Source: Dehalococcoidia bacterium (GTDB lineage: Bacteria > Chloroflexota > Dehalococcoidia > GIF9 > UBA5629). From it: a DNA stretch of 41,687 bases. The translations under genes and the position numbers were made by a program. Location of the stretch: contig DUEX01000001.1 of the NCBI GenBank assembly GCA_011170325.1, positions 64,373 through 106,059 of the forward strand, given 5' to 3'. The notes under the pieces were generated by a model. It was not told where the DNA came from, did not search any database, and saw only the letters and a list, made by a program, of their open reading frames with translations. Positions 8,819 through 20,382 of this stretch are shown piece after piece (the first letter of the stretch is position 1; every line of letters begins with the position of its first letter).

Positions 8819-11080
8819 ATGAAACAGGGGCCAAGAGTTATCGCCTGGTTTGATGAGGTAACCAAAGAAGACATTCCTCTTGTTGGTGGTAAAGGAGCAA
8901 ATTTAGGTGAAATGGTTCGAGCCCGGATCCCAGTACCCCCGGGCTTTATTGTCACTGCAGATGCTTATTTCGAGTTCTTAAAAGCTACCAAACTTGTAGG
9001 CGAAATTCGCCAAATCCTTGAGCCTCTGGACACCAATGACAGCAAAAAGCTTCGAGAGGCATCATCGCTGATTAAGAATAAAATTTCTAGCTCCCTTATG
9101 CCTAGTGACATAGTTAGTGAGATTAAAGGTGCCTATCGTAAGTTGGGTGGAGAACTGGTAGCGGTGCGATCCTCAGCTACGGCTGAAGATTTGCCCGAGG
9201 CTTCTTTTGCTGGACAACAACGTACCTTTCTTAATATTCAGGGCGCAGATAAGGTAGTGGCAGCAGTACAAAGTTGCTGGGCTTCCTTGTTTGAACCAAG
9301 AGCTATATTTTACAGACATCAGCATGGTTTTGACCATCTTAAGGTGGGCATTGCGGCACCGGTGCAAACAATGGTGCAGTCAGAGGTTTCTGGAGTTCTA
9401 TTTACTGTGGAACCTCTGACCAGTGACAAAACAAAGATTCTCATTGAAGCAATCCACGGGTTAGGCGAAGCTATTGTTTCCGGCGAAGTGACTCCTGACC
9501 TTTATTTGTTGGATAAGGAGAAGTTTAGGATTATTGATAAAAAGATAAGTAAGCAAGAGTGGCAACTAATAAGGAATTCAAAAATATCGCCAGGTGAACT
9601 TGAAACAAGTGTTAGGGTTCCTATTCCAGCATCAAAGCAACTTGAGCAAAAGTTAACCGACGAGGATATCGCTGCCTTAGCTAAATTAGGCAAAATGATC
9701 GAGGACTTATATCAATTCCCTCAGGACATCGAATGGGCAAAGCAAGGCACACAGCTATTCATTGTTCAAACTCGGCCGGTGACTACTTTAAAGGCAAAAG
9801 AGGGTGTTCAAACACTTCCTAAAATCGAAGCTGAAGCAATTCTAATTGGCATTGCCGCAAGTCCAGGGATAGCTGCTGGCATTGTTAAAATTGTGCCTGG
9901 GGCTTCTCAAATAGATAGAGTTGAAGGTGGAGATGTTCTAGTAGCTGAAATGACAACCCCTGATTTTGTGCCGGCGATGAAACGAGCTGTGGCTATAGTC
10001 ACCGAGCGCGGTGGCAGAACTGCTCACGCAGCTATTGTTAGCCGAGAGCTGGGTATTCCTTGCGTAGTGGGCACGGAAGTGGCAACTAAAGTCCTCACCG
10101 ATGGACAGGAAATCACTGTAGATGGCCACCGAGGACGAGTTTATGCTGGCAAAGTGGCAGAGACAGTAAAAGCTGCTCCGACTATCGCTACTAGGGAACG
10201 AATTAAGACACGAACCAAAGTCTACGTGAATCTGGCTGAGCCAGAGTTAGCTGAGGTTGTGGCAGCGAGGGATGTAGACGGGGTTGGCTTGCTTAGGTCT
10301 GAGTTTATGATTGCTCAGATTGGCAGACATCCACAATTTATGCTGAGCCAAGGAAGAGGGAAGACATTTGTAGAAACGCTAGCTCAAGGTATCACCACTT
10401 TTACTAGGGCTTTTTACCCACGCCCGGTAGTTTACCGAACCACTGATTTCAAAACCAATGAGTATAGAAACTTGCGCGGTGGGCATAAGTATGAGGAAAT
10501 CGAGGAGAATCCAATGCTCGGTTACCGTGGTTGCTCCCGATATACTCGCGAACTTGAGGTTCTTAAACTAGAGATAGAAGCTATAAAGAAAGTGCACCAG
10601 GATTATAACAATCTATGGGTTATGATTCCTTTTGTCCGTTTTGTGGATGAGATAGCCGAGATAAAAAAGATCTTTGAAACTGAGGGGCTATATGAATTTC
10701 CTAATTTTAGACTATGGATGATGGTTGAAGTACCATCAAACATCTTTCTTATAGAGAACTTTATAGATGTTGGTATTGATGGTATCTCTATCGGTTCCAA
10801 CGATTTGACTCAGCTTATCTTAGGGATAGATAGAGATAACCCCAAGCTAGCGGCGCAATTTGATGAAAGAAACGAGGCAGTGCTTCAGGCTATAGAAAGA
10901 GCGGTTAAGGTTTCAGTCAGTAAAGGCATTACTTGTTCTATTTGTGGACAAGCACCTTCGGTCTACCCAGAACTTACCGAGAAGTTGGTGAAGTGGGGGA
11001 TTACTTCAGTTTCGATAAGCCCAGACATGATTGATGAAACAAGGCGTATAATCGCTGCTGCTGAAGCAAAGATTGACTAA
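8819..11080 (+). CDS. ppsA: Phosphoenolpyruvate synthase / PEP-utilizing enzyme
   Basis: DIPLVGGKGANLGEMVRARIPVPPGFIVT; VRSSATAEDLPEASFAGQQ; GGRTAHAAIVSRELGIPCVVG (phospho-His swivel); NDLTQLILGIDRDN; CSICGQAPS. Confidence 0.93.
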   Translation: MKQGPRVIAWFDEVTKEDIPLVGGKGANLGEMVRARIPVPPGFIVTADAYFEFLKATKLVGEIRQILEPLDTNDSKKLREASSLIKNKISSSLMPSDIVSEIKGAYRKLGGELVAVRSSATAEDLPEASFAGQQRTFLNIQGADKVVAAVQSCWASLFEPRAIFYRHQHGFDHLKVGIAAPVQTMVQSEVSGVLFTVEPLTSDKTKILIEAIHGLGEAIVSGEVTPDLYLLDKEKFRIIDKKISKQEWQLIRNSKISPGELETSVRVPIPASKQLEQKLTDEDIAALAKLGKMIEDLYQFPQDIEWAKQGTQLFIVQTRPVTTLKAKEGVQTLPKIEAEAILIGIAASPGIAAGIVKIVPGASQIDRVEGGDVLVAEMTTPDFVPAMKRAVAIVTERGGRTAHAAIVSRELGIPCVVGTEVATKVLTDGQEITVDGHRGRVYAGKVAETVKAAPTIATRERIKTRTKVYVNLAEPELAEVVAARDVDGVGLLRSEFMIAQIGRHPQFMLSQGRGKTFVETLAQGITTFTRAFYPRPVVYRTTDFKTNEYRNLRGGHKYEEIEENPMLGYRGCSRYTRELEVLKLEIEAIKKVHQDYNNLWVMIPFVRFVDEIAEIKKIFETEGLYEFPNFRLWMMVEVPSNIFLIENFIDVGIDGISIGSNDLTQLILGIDRDNPKLAAQFDERNEAVLQAIERAVKVSVSKGITCSICGQAPSVYPELTEKLVKWGITSVSISPDMIDETRRIIAAAEAKID

Positions 11081-11124
11081 TCACAGAACCATAATAAAGT
11101 AGGAAAACAAAAGCTTAAATTTTG

Positions 11125-12177
11125 ATGGTTTACCTTGATATTCGGCAGCGGACGGAAGAAGTTGAGGAAAGCCTTTCCCCTCATGCATCAAAAAGCAAGT
11201 TTAGCCGAGGCAGACTCAGATGGGAGGAACCCTGCCCAATACGGACTGCTTTTCAGCGTGACCGTGACCGCATTATCTACTCCAATGCCTTTCGTCGGTT
11301 AAAGCATAAGACTCAGGTTTTTGTAGCTCCGTTAGGTGACCATTATGTAACTCGGCTTACGCATACATTAGAAGTTTCGCAGATTGCTCGGACTATATCT
11401 AGAGCACTAAATTTTAATGAGGACTTAACCGAGGCTATTGCTTTGGGGCATGATTTGGGGCATACTCCCTTTGGTCATATAGGTGAGGAGATTTTAAATG
11501 AGCTTTGCCCTGAGGGGTTTAGACATAATGAGCAGAGTTTGAGAGTGGTTGATTTGCTTGAAAAGGATGGGCAGGGACTGAACCTTACTTGGGAAGTGCG
11601 GGACGGCATCCTAAATCATTCTAAGAGCCAGATTCATATCCTTGGGGAGGGCTGGACAGAAGTTGGTACTATTGAAGGCCAAGTGGTCAAGATAGCCGAT
11701 ATCGTTGCTTATATTAACCATGACATTGGCGATGCCGTAAGAGCTGGCGTTATCACTGAGAATGAGCTACCTGATTCTGCAGCGAGGCTTCTTGGTCGTT
11801 CCTCATCCCAGCGAATCAATACCTTAGTCTGCGATATTGTTAGCTATTCTTTAGCAACCATCGGCAATACCAATCTGGAGAAGCCAACTATAGGCATGAG
11901 TCCTCAAGTTCTGGAAGTAGCTAATAGCCTGCGTGAGTTTCTTTTTGATAAGGTGTATAATCCCGGCTTAGCTAGTAGGGAGATGGAGAAAGCAAAAGAA
12001 GTGGTGCATCTCCTTTACTTATACTTTCTGAAACATGAAGAGAAGTTACCTAGGGAATATGTTCTTCGTGACGACAGTGTGGAGCGTAAAGTTACTGACT
12101 ACATCGCCGGCATGACCGACCAGTATGCATTACGAATGGCTGAAGAAATTTCACACAGAAAGGCAGCAGCTTTTTAA
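11125..12177 (+). CDS. dgt: dGTP triphosphohydrolase-like HD protein
   Basis: RDRDRIIYSNAFRRLKHKTQVFVAPLGDHYVTRLTHTLEVSQIARTISRALNFNEDLTEAIALGHDLGHTPFGHIGEEIL (HD motif). Confidence 0.93.
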   Translation: MVYLDIRQRTEEVEESLSPHASKSKFSRGRLRWEEPCPIRTAFQRDRDRIIYSNAFRRLKHKTQVFVAPLGDHYVTRLTHTLEVSQIARTISRALNFNEDLTEAIALGHDLGHTPFGHIGEEILNELCPEGFRHNEQSLRVVDLLEKDGQGLNLTWEVRDGILNHSKSQIHILGEGWTEVGTIEGQVVKIADIVAYINHDIGDAVRAGVITENELPDSAARLLGRSSSQRINTLVCDIVSYSLATIGNTNLEKPTIGMSPQVLEVANSLREFLFDKVYNPGLASREMEKAKEVVHLLYLYFLKHEEKLPREYVLRDDSVERKVTDYIAGMTDQYALRMAEEISHRKAAAF

Positions 12178-12211
12178 ACTGTGACTTTAAAGTAACTAAA
12201 TAAATTCTAAG

Positions 12212-14077
12212 ATGAGTGCGATTGACGATATAAAACAGAGACTGGACATTGTGGAACTTGCCTCCGAATATGTTAGCCTCCAAAAATCGGGGCGAAGCTT
12301 CAAAGCCTTGTGTCCATTTCATGTTGAAAAACACCCATCGTTTTTCGTATTCCCGGAGCGGCAGAGTTGGCATTGCTTTGGGGCTTGTGGTACCGGCGGT
12401 GACATTTTCTCTTTTATTATGAAGAAAGAAGGCCTTGATTTCGGGCAAGCGCTTCGCCTTTTAGCTGAAAAAACCGGTGTTACTTTGGTTGCCACATCCA
12501 GTCAGCGGAAGGAGACTGAAGATAAGCAAAAAGACAAGTTATTCCAAATTAATGAAACAGCCGCTGAATATTATCATCATTTACTGTTGAATACTTCAGC
12601 AGGTGAGACGGCAAGGAATTATATAGCTCGACGAGGTCTATCACCTCAAACTGTCGAGAGGTTTCAACTAGGCTTTAGCCCAGACAGTTGGGAAGCTCTC
12701 CAGCAATATCTGATGACCAAAGGTTACGAAGAGGCAGAGCTAGCAGCTGCTGGCTTGGTAGTAGAGCGGGAGGGCGGGAGCAGTTATGATCGGTTTCGCA
12801 ACCGCCTAATGTTCCCTATTCGCGACATTCAAGGCCTTGTTATAGGCTTTGGTGCTAGGGCACTGGATGAGTCCTTACCTAAATATCTCAACTCACCCCA
12901 GACACTGATTTTCGACAAGAGCAGCAGCCTTTATGGGATCGATCAGGCTAAGACGGCTATTCGTAAAGATAATCTGGCAATAATCATAGAAGGCTATATG
13001 GATGTCCTTACAGCTCATCAGTATGGTTGGGAAAACACAGTTGCCTCTATGGGAACATCTGTGACTGAGAGACAATTGACCATTCTCAAAAAGTTGACCA
13101 AGAAATTGATATTGGCTCTTGATGCTGATACTGCAGGGGAAGAAGCTGTTTCAAGAAGTGGGGAAATGGTCGATAAGATGCTGCCAGTACCACCATCAGT
13201 TTACGGGTGGGTGAAATATGAAGACGCTCACGATGCTGAAGTAAAAATTATTGTTCTGCCCCGAGATAAGGACCCGGACGAGGTAATCAGGGAAGATGCT
13301 TCTCAGTGGCAAAAGGTGATAACAGATGCCAAACCCATGATTGACTTTATTTTTGATACTGTAATTGCCAAAGTTGATTTAGGAAGTGCTAAGGATAAGT
13401 CTTCGGTTGTAGAGAAGCTCTTACCGCTACTCTCCGAGATGAAGGATCCATTACGGCAAGCTCATTATGTGGAAAGGCTCGCCCGGCTGTTGAAGATTGA
13501 TGTGCGTGCTTTAGGAGACACGCTAAGGAGATTCCGGGCCGTTGAGAAAAAACGAAGAGTGAATAAAAACTTTCAGAGTCTAACTACTTTAGTCCCTATA
13601 TCACTCTCATCTAGCCCTCTTGAAGAATATTGTTTAGCTTTGTTATTTCAATATCCAGAACTCAGGTCAGAAGGTATGAGGCTATCGCCAGATTATTTTG
13701 AGCACAGCGAAAATCGAGAGCTGTTTCTAAAATGGCAACAGAATGCTGAGCTTGCTTCTCTTAAGAGTAGTCTCGATATTGCTCTCCATGAGCACTTGGA
13801 CAGTCTACTAGCTAAGGTTTTTCCCCCAACTCTTGGGGAGAGCGAGGTAGAGCAGCAGCAAAGCTTGAATGACTGTATTGTTCGCTTACAAGAGAACTTT
13901 CTAAGAAGTCTGGAGGCTAATAAAGAGGAGCTTTTAGCTATAGAGGCAGAGACAGGTGGGGTAAAAGCGCAGTTAGCCATGCTGGAAGAGCAAGGTGTAG
14001 AAGTTAGCCAGCAGCTTAAAGAGGTTTTTATTAAGCGAGGGCATCGACGACAGCCAGTAGCAAGAAGGAGTGAGTAA
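12212..14077 (+). CDS. dnaG: DNA primase
   Basis: [41 protein letters not shown]...[54 protein letters not shown]. Confidence 0.96.
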   Translation: MSAIDDIKQRLDIVELASEYVSLQKSGRSFKALCPFHVEKHPSFFVFPERQSWHCFGACGTGGDIFSFIMKKEGLDFGQALRLLAEKTGVTLVATSSQRKETEDKQKDKLFQINETAAEYYHHLLLNTSAGETARNYIARRGLSPQTVERFQLGFSPDSWEALQQYLMTKGYEEAELAAAGLVVEREGGSSYDRFRNRLMFPIRDIQGLVIGFGARALDESLPKYLNSPQTLIFDKSSSLYGIDQAKTAIRKDNLAIIIEGYMDVLTAHQYGWENTVASMGTSVTERQLTILKKLTKKLILALDADTAGEEAVSRSGEMVDKMLPVPPSVYGWVKYEDAHDAEVKIIVLPRDKDPDEVIREDASQWQKVITDAKPMIDFIFDTVIAKVDLGSAKDKSSVVEKLLPLLSEMKDPLRQAHYVERLARLLKIDVRALGDTLRRFRAVEKKRRVNKNFQSLTTLVPISLSSSPLEEYCLALLFQYPELRSEGMRLSPDYFEHSENRELFLKWQQNAELASLKSSLDIALHEHLDSLLAKVFPPTLGESEVEQQQSLNDCIVRLQENFLRSLEANKEELLAIEAETGGVKAQLAMLEEQGVEVSQQLKEVFIKRGHRRQPVARRSE

Positions 14078-15660
14078 TGAATTCAACTGAGGATGACAAG
14101 ATTCTATCCTTCTTCCCCAATAGAGAGGGCAACAGTGAGTCAGCCTCTGAGGATATTATTGGCACGGGGTCTAAGGCTAAGCCACTCGGACTTCCTGACA
14201 GCGCTTGGGCTACTTTTGATGAAGAGGAAACAGAGGAGTCAGAAGAAGATGTTGCCAAAATTGCCTCTCCTTGGGAAGGCGAAGAATCTGATGAGACTGA
14301 AGAGGAGTGGATAAGTAAGCCAGAGTCAGAAACTAAGTCTGCACTTGCGCTTGAAGTAGGACCTAGCGAGCATGAGGCAATTGATGACCCAGTTCGTATG
14401 TATCTCCATGAGATTGGCAAAGTCCCGCTTCTCACCGCAGATGATGAGAAGGTATTAGCTAGTAAAATAGAAGAGGCTGAATATCTAGAAAAGATCGAGG
14501 AGCTTTACTTTCAGAAGTATGCTTGGTATCCTTCAGCAGTTGATATAATAGTCTATTTGCTTCGCCATTTAGTTGCGGCTCAGCCTATAGTTGATATTCT
14601 TGCCGAGCAACTTGAGCTCGTTGCAGCTGGCTTTACCCAAAGAATTTGCGATCCCAAACTGCGGGCGGCTATCGATAGTGTAATCGACCAAGAACTAGTG
14701 GAGGCCATTGCTGAAGCCAGTGATAAAAGCGCTCCGGAAGTTGAGCAGACCTTGGTAGCCTTTTCTTTAGATAGCCGACTTTTGCCTTCAGAACTGCTAG
14801 CCATTATAGGCGATGAAACTTCTTGGAGTGAAGTGGAATCTTTGGTCACTGAGCCTGTTGATCCTAAATTTCTTTCCCAGCTTCAGCTTAAGAGCCAGCA
14901 ATTAAAAGCCTATTTTAGCAAGGTTAAGAAAGCAGCAGAGAAATCGGAAAAACACCTTACCGAAGCAAATTTGCGTTTGGTGGTCAGCGTTGCTAAGAAA
15001 TATGTGGGACATGGAATGCCACTTCTTGACCTTATCCAAGAAGGGAATATCGGACTAGTCCGTGCCGTGGAGAAATTTGAATATAGGAAGGGTTATAAGT
15101 TCAGCACCTATGCTACTTGGTGGATTAGACAAGCTATTACCCGGGCTATAGCTGATCAAGCCCGGACTATTCGTATTCCAGTGCATATGGTAGAGACTAT
15201 CAATAGATTATTAAAAGTAAATCGTCGTCTAGCTCAAGAGTATGGGCGCGAACCAAGTTACGAGGAAATTGGTAAAGGTATGGAAATCTCTTCAGAGAGA
15301 GTAAGGGAAATCATGAAACTGTCTCAAATGCCGGTATCTTTAGAGATGCCCATTGGTGAAGAGGAGGACAGTCATCTTGGTGACTTTATTGAAGATCGAG
15401 CTAGCTTACCACCAGCCGATGCTGCATCACGAGAATTGCTTAAGGCGCAACTTAATAAAGCGCTTTCCGAACTTACCGACCGGGAGAGAAGGGTTTTGCT
15501 ACTTAGATTCGGCTTGGAGGATGGACGAGCCCGAACCTTAGAGGAGGTAGGCAAGGAGTTTAATGTAACCCGAGAACGAATCCGTCAGATTGAGGCTAAG
15601 GCATTGCGTAAGTTGCGCCATCCTAGTCGGAGCCGCAAGCTTAAAGATTATCTGGAGTAA
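14077..15660 (+). CDS. rpoD: Primary sigma-70 factor
   Basis: [78 protein letters not shown]; region 4 [38 protein letters not shown]; immediately follows dnaG. Confidence 0.97.
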   Translation: MNSTEDDKILSFFPNREGNSESASEDIIGTGSKAKPLGLPDSAWATFDEEETEESEEDVAKIASPWEGEESDETEEEWISKPESETKSALALEVGPSEHEAIDDPVRMYLHEIGKVPLLTADDEKVLASKIEEAEYLEKIEELYFQKYAWYPSAVDIIVYLLRHLVAAQPIVDILAEQLELVAAGFTQRICDPKLRAAIDSVIDQELVEAIAEASDKSAPEVEQTLVAFSLDSRLLPSELLAIIGDETSWSEVESLVTEPVDPKFLSQLQLKSQQLKAYFSKVKKAAEKSEKHLTEANLRLVVSVAKKYVGHGMPLLDLIQEGNIGLVRAVEKFEYRKGYKFSTYATWWIRQAITRAIADQARTIRIPVHMVETINRLLKVNRRLAQEYGREPSYEEIGKGMEISSERVREIMKLSQMPVSLEMPIGEEEDSHLGDFIEDRASLPPADAASRELLKAQLNKALSELTDRERRVLLLRFGLEDGRARTLEEVGKEFNVTRERIRQIEAKALRKLRHPSRSRKLKDYLE

Positions 15661-15696
15661 ACCAGCATAGCATTTTAGCTACAAAGAGGGAAATAA

Positions 15697-16305
15697 ATGA
15701 GAGTGGTCAGGGGATGCCTCACAGTGCTTGGCATCATTGGAGTTATAGTTATTATCGCCTTGGTTATAGGTTACTGTCTTTTTTCCCTTACCCCCTCGAT
15801 TGAATCAGAAATGACACCAGTGGTAGTAACTGCTGAAGCCGCTCAAAGTTTCGACCAAAAGTTCCAGACTTTCGAAACAGAAATTGAAGCGGCTGTTGCT
15901 ACTGGGGAAGAAAAAGAGGTGAGCTTAGTAATCACTGAGGAAGAAGTCAATTCTAAGTTGGTTGAGGTTTTAGCTGAGGGTGAACTGCCGTTGAAAGAGG
16001 CGTTGCTTAACTTTGACCAGGGCTACTTTTTAGTTTACGCTGTGGTGGATACTCCCGGTGTTGATGCTAAAACAGCAGTAATAGCACGAATAGAGGTTGT
16101 GAAAGGTGAGCCAAAGGTAACAGTAGAAGATTTTGATTTGGGTAAATTGCTTTTGCCCCAAGGTATGAATAACGGAATTGGTAGCTTACTGACTATTATA
16201 GCAAAGATGAACGCCCCTACAGATGATTTGCCATTAGTGATAACCGAAATCGAGATTGCTAAGGGTCAATTGAGCGTCAAGGGAGTGACCAAAACTGCTG
16301 GTTAA
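15697..16305 (+). CDS. Membrane-anchored protein of unknown function with one N-terminal TM helix
   Basis: MRVVRGCLTVLGIIGVIVIIALVIGYCLFSL then a predicted extracytoplasmic domain with LVITEEEVNSKL...; follows rpoD on the same strand. Confidence 0.7.
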   Translation: MRVVRGCLTVLGIIGVIVIIALVIGYCLFSLTPSIESEMTPVVVTAEAAQSFDQKFQTFETEIEAAVATGEEKEVSLVITEEEVNSKLVEVLAEGELPLKEALLNFDQGYFLVYAVVDTPGVDAKTAVIARIEVVKGEPKVTVEDFDLGKLLLPQGMNNGIGSLLTIIAKMNAPTDDLPLVITEIEIAKGQLSVKGVTKTAG

Positions 16306-16313
16306 AAGCTTCC

Positions 16314-17645
16314 TTATTGCCTGAGCATACCCATCAAATTCTTAGGTAATTTCCCTTTTGCTGCCACTTTGGTCAATTTCTGCATATGGTAGAATTGATT
16401 GAGCAGTTGATTGACATCTCTGGTTGTAGTCCCGCTGCCTTTAGCAATACGCCGCCGCCGGCTGCCATCGATAATACTCGGGCTATGTCGTTCTTCCGTA
16501 GTCATAGATAGGATGATAGCCTCTACTTTTCTCATCTGGGCTTCTTCGCTTCCGTTAGGGATATTTGTAGCAAGCTTTGAAAAGCCAGGTAGCATTTCGA
16601 CTAATTGAGTCAGCATTCCCATCTTCTTAACCTGACGCAACTGCCACAGAAGGTCTTCAAGGTCAAAATCGGCAGTGCGCATTTTTTTCTCTAGCTGTTT
16701 AACACGCTGCTCATCGAAAGTCTTCTCTGCCTTCTCAATGAGAGTAAGTATGTCTCCCATGCCTAGGATGCGTGATGCCAGACGGTCAGGGTAAAAGACT
16801 TCAAGCGCATTTGCTTTTTCTCCAGTGCCAATGAACTTTACCGGCACTCCAGTGACAAACTTAATGGAAAGAGCAGCACCGCCTCGAGCATCTCCGTCCA
16901 TTTTAGTTAGAATAAGCCCCGTTAGCCCCATACTCCTATTGAATTCTTCAGCTATGTTAACTGCATCCTGTCCAGTCATGGCATCAACTACCAGCAATAC
17001 TTCTGAAGGTTTGATTTCTACTTTTAGCTGGGATAATTCTTTCATCATTGCTTTGTCAATGTGAAGACGCCCTTGGGTATCAATAACAACCCAGGTAGCT
17101 GCTATCTCTTTAGCCTGTTTTAAGGCTTGGCGACAAATGGTCAGCGGGGCTATATTAGCATCTTCATTATAGACGGGGATATCCAATTGTTTACCTAGCA
17201 CAACCAACTGGTCAATAGCAGCCGGTCGACGGGTATCAGCAGCTACTAACAAAGGACATTGCCCTGAATGCCTAAGATACAGAGCTAGTTTAGCTGCTGT
17301 AGTAGTTTTGCCTGAACCCTGCAAGCCAACAAGCATAACAATTGAAGGTGAATGACTGGCTGCTTTGAGGTGGTTAGGTTCCCCACCCAAGATATTAGTT
17401 AGTTCTTCATTTACGATTTTTATGATTTGCTGAGCTGGAGTAAGGCTTTCAAAAACTTTAGTAGTTAAAGCCTGCTCTTTTGCTCTAGCTAGAAAGCTTT
17501 TGACTACCTTGAAGTTAACATCGGCTTCTAAAAGAGCTAAACGCATCTGCCGCAAAGCCTCATCAACGTCTTTCTCGCTGAGCCTCCCTTTACTACCAAG
17601 GCTGCGCAGCACTTTGCTCAGTTTTTCAGTCAGAATTTCAAACAT
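16314..17645 (-). CDS. ffh: Signal recognition particle protein Ffh/SRP54
   Basis: MLVGLQGSGKTTTAAKLALYLR, DTRRPAAIDQL, DTQGRLHIDKAMMKEL, TKMDGDARGGAALSI, M-domain GSGTTTRDVNQLLNQFYHMQKL. Confidence 0.97.
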   Translation of the reverse strand: MFEILTEKLSKVLRSLGSKGRLSEKDVDEALRQMRLALLEADVNFKVVKSFLARAKEQALTTKVFESLTPAQQIIKIVNEELTNILGGEPNHLKAASHSPSIVMLVGLQGSGKTTTAAKLALYLRHSGQCPLLVAADTRRPAAIDQLVVLGKQLDIPVYNEDANIAPLTICRQALKQAKEIAATWVVIDTQGRLHIDKAMMKELSQLKVEIKPSEVLLVVDAMTGQDAVNIAEEFNRSMGLTGLILTKMDGDARGGAALSIKFVTGVPVKFIGTGEKANALEVFYPDRLASRILGMGDILTLIEKAEKTFDEQRVKQLEKKMRTADFDLEDLLWQLRQVKKMGMLTQLVEMLPGFSKLATNIPNGSEEAQMRKVEAIILSMTTEERHSPSIIDGSRRRRIAKGSGTTTRDVNQLLNQFYHMQKLTKVAAKGKLPKNLMGMLRQ

Positions 17646-17766
17646 TTGTTGCCCTACTTGGTGAGTATTCTACCTGGGCCTGTCTTTACGGTCAATTGTG
17701 ATAAAATAGAAAATTGATGAGTATCTCTAGGAACCTCTGCCAAGACAGACAACAAGGTGCAGAAAG

Positions 17767-20331
17767 GTGATACCGGTCAAACTTTCACTTAAGAATTTCA
17801 TGTGTTATCGAGATAATGTGCCACCGTTGTCCTTTGACAGTATTCATGTGGCTTGTCTTTGTGGTGATAATGGTAACGGAAAATCAGCGATTTTTGATGC
17901 TATGACCTGGGCACTATGGGGCAAATCCAGGGCTAAAAGTGACGATGATTTGATTCACCTGGGACAGTCTGAAATGGAGGTAGAGTTAGAATTTGTTGCC
18001 GGGGAGCAGCAATACCGTGTGCTTCGGAAACGTGCTAAGCCTACTCCGTCGCGTCCAGGACAAACTGTGTTAGAACTTCAGATAAGTAGCAATGGAGATT
18101 TTATATCAATTACTGGTAATACCCTCACAGAAACTCAGCAGAGAATAATCGGGCTTTTGCGTTTAGATTATCAGACCTTCATAAATAGCGCTTTCCTTCT
18201 GCAGGGGCATGCTGATGAATTTAGCATTAAGCGTCCCGGAGAACGCAAAGAGATACTAGCCAATATCCTCGACTTGTCTCGCTACGATGAACTCGAAAAA
18301 AGGTCTAAGAACTTGGCTGGAGATAGAAGAAGTGAAGCAGAGAGGCTTGAGAGCGCTATCGCTGAAATCAGACTCCAGCTTGCTCATAAAGGTGAGTATG
18401 AAGACGAGATTGAGAATGTACAGCACGATATCAGCCAAGTTGAGAAACGGAAAAAGGCTACAGAAGCGATAACCTCCACTTTGCGTCAACAGAAGGAATC
18501 TCTTGAGCTTAGGAAGGAACAATTGTCGAATACTGAGGTTCATCTTAGCCAAACAAAGCAAGAACTGGAACGCTGGCAGGAAAAAGTCAGAGAGCACAAA
18601 GCTAAAATAGCGGACTATGAACAGGTTTTGGCAGGAGAGGCAACGATACGAAAAGGCTATTCTGAACTCACGGAGATGAAAGAACTCAATGATGAGTCTA
18701 ACCAAAAGTTGAGTCAGTTACTTGGTTTAAGGGAACACGTAAATAATCTGGAGAAGGTCATTGAACAGGCAGCTAAGGCGCTTACCATAGAGCATGAGTT
18801 AACCCAAGCTAGAGTCGCAGAACGGGAAGCTAAGTTTAATAGGATACCTCAGCTCGAAGAGGCACTTGTTCAAGCACGCAACCGTTTAATTGAGTTAACG
18901 AAGCTTGAGGAATCGGTAGCTGAAAGGAGACGACAGGCTCAGCAGATTACGTCTCGACTTAGTTATTTAGAGTCCACTAGCGCCCAGTTGGAGAGGGAGA
19001 TCACGGATTTGAAGGAGAAGCTTAGGCTATTAGCTCAGGGCAATGTCCGTTGCCCTTTGTGTGAAACTGAGCTCGGAGTGGATGGGCGACAACGGATAGA
19101 GACGAAGCTTACCTCAGAGGCTGAGGACAAGACCAAGGGTCTTCAGAGCAGTAATGAGGAGATTAGTAAGAGGAGATTGGAACTTTGGGCTCTGGAGAAC
19201 GAACTAACTCAAAAGGAATCTGTCGTAAGCAAGGAGCAAGTCAGCCAGCAGAGCCAGCTAAGCATTATCGAGAAAGAGCTTGCTGAGGCTAGGCAAGCTG
19301 GTAAAGAGTTAGTTCAGGAAAGAGATAAGCTCGAGGAACTTGAGCAATGTCTGCTAAGAAAGGATTACGCTATTTATGAGCAACAGACACTCTGGCAACT
19401 ACAGAAGGAAGAGGAGAAACTTGGATACGATAAGGAAAGGCACGAGCATCTAAAACAGCAATTGGTAAAGCTTCAGAAATATGAGAGTCTAAAGCAGGAG
19501 CTGGATGAAGCTGGTAAGGCTATTGATAAAGAAAAAACTACCTTAGCTGAATCCGAGGAAGCCGTTTCCAATCTCAGCGTAGTAATGGAAGCAGACCTGA
19601 AGAAGCGAGATGATTTGAGAACTGAGATTGCTGTCTTGCCTGATGTAGCTGATAAGCTAGCCAAAGCCGAGGAAGATTACCAGACTTTACTCAAACATGA
19701 GCGCCAAGTGCGCGATAAATTAGCTGCATTGCAGGAAAGGTTACGGCATTTAGCCGAACTGGATGTAAGTAAGCAGGAAAAGAAGAAGCTTTTGCATCGC
19801 ATTTTAGAGGAGGAGGGGGTTTACAAAGAACTAGCCGAAGCTTTTAGCAAGAAAGGTGTTCAGGCCTTGCTTATTGAGCGAGCGCTTCCTGAGATTGAAA
19901 TAGAAGCTAATCGATTACTCAGCAGGATGACTGACAACCGAATGTCGTTGACACTGGAAAGCCAGCGGGAAACTAAGAAAGGCGATACTATTGAGACTTT
20001 AGACATTAAAATCGCTGATGAACTAGGCACTCGTAATTATGAGATGTATAGCGGCGGTGAAGCTTTTCGTATCGACCTTGCCTTGCGTATTGCTCTTTCT
20101 AGATTGTTAGTCAGGCGAGCTGGGGCATCTCTGCCTATACTGATTATCGATGAGGGATTTGGTACCCAGGATAGCTCGGGAAGGGAAAGACTCGTTGAGG
20201 CTATAAATTCTATTCAGAATGATTTTGAGAAGATAATTGTTATTACTCATCTTGAGGAGTTAAAGGATAGGTTTCCGGTGCTCATCAATGTCACTAGGAC
20301 AGCTAGTGGCTCAGTAATATCAGTAAGCTAA
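17767..20331 (+). CDS. sbcC: SbcC/Rad50-type SMC-like exonuclease subunit ATPase
   Basis: MIPVKLSLKNFMCYRDNVPPLSFDSIHVACLCGDNGNGKSAIFDAMTWALWGKSR; long coiled coil; zinc-hook CPLC; signature MYSGGEAFRIDLALRIALS; Walker B LPILIIDEGFGTQD. Confidence 0.93.
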   Translation: MIPVKLSLKNFMCYRDNVPPLSFDSIHVACLCGDNGNGKSAIFDAMTWALWGKSRAKSDDDLIHLGQSEMEVELEFVAGEQQYRVLRKRAKPTPSRPGQTVLELQISSNGDFISITGNTLTETQQRIIGLLRLDYQTFINSAFLLQGHADEFSIKRPGERKEILANILDLSRYDELEKRSKNLAGDRRSEAERLESAIAEIRLQLAHKGEYEDEIENVQHDISQVEKRKKATEAITSTLRQQKESLELRKEQLSNTEVHLSQTKQELERWQEKVREHKAKIADYEQVLAGEATIRKGYSELTEMKELNDESNQKLSQLLGLREHVNNLEKVIEQAAKALTIEHELTQARVAEREAKFNRIPQLEEALVQARNRLIELTKLEESVAERRRQAQQITSRLSYLESTSAQLEREITDLKEKLRLLAQGNVRCPLCETELGVDGRQRIETKLTSEAEDKTKGLQSSNEEISKRRLELWALENELTQKESVVSKEQVSQQSQLSIIEKELAEARQAGKELVQERDKLEELEQCLLRKDYAIYEQQTLWQLQKEEEKLGYDKERHEHLKQQLVKLQKYESLKQELDEAGKAIDKEKTTLAESEEAVSNLSVVMEADLKKRDDLRTEIAVLPDVADKLAKAEEDYQTLLKHERQVRDKLAALQERLRHLAELDVSKQEKKKLLHRILEEEGVYKELAEAFSKKGVQALLIERALPEIEIEANRLLSRMTDNRMSLTLESQRETKKGDTIETLDIKIADELGTRNYEMYSGGEAFRIDLALRIALSRLLVRRAGASLPILIIDEGFGTQDSSGRERLVEAINSIQNDFEKIIVITHLEELKDRFPVLINVTRTASGSVISVS

Positions 20332-20382
20332 TAACTAGGCTTGATTCGCTCTTCCTAATAAGGGATAATATGCGGAATGCGA

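Noticed and set aside
14031-14435. 134-aa Ser-rich minus-strand ORF
   Set aside because: Antisense to the acidic N-terminus of rpoD; composition artefact.
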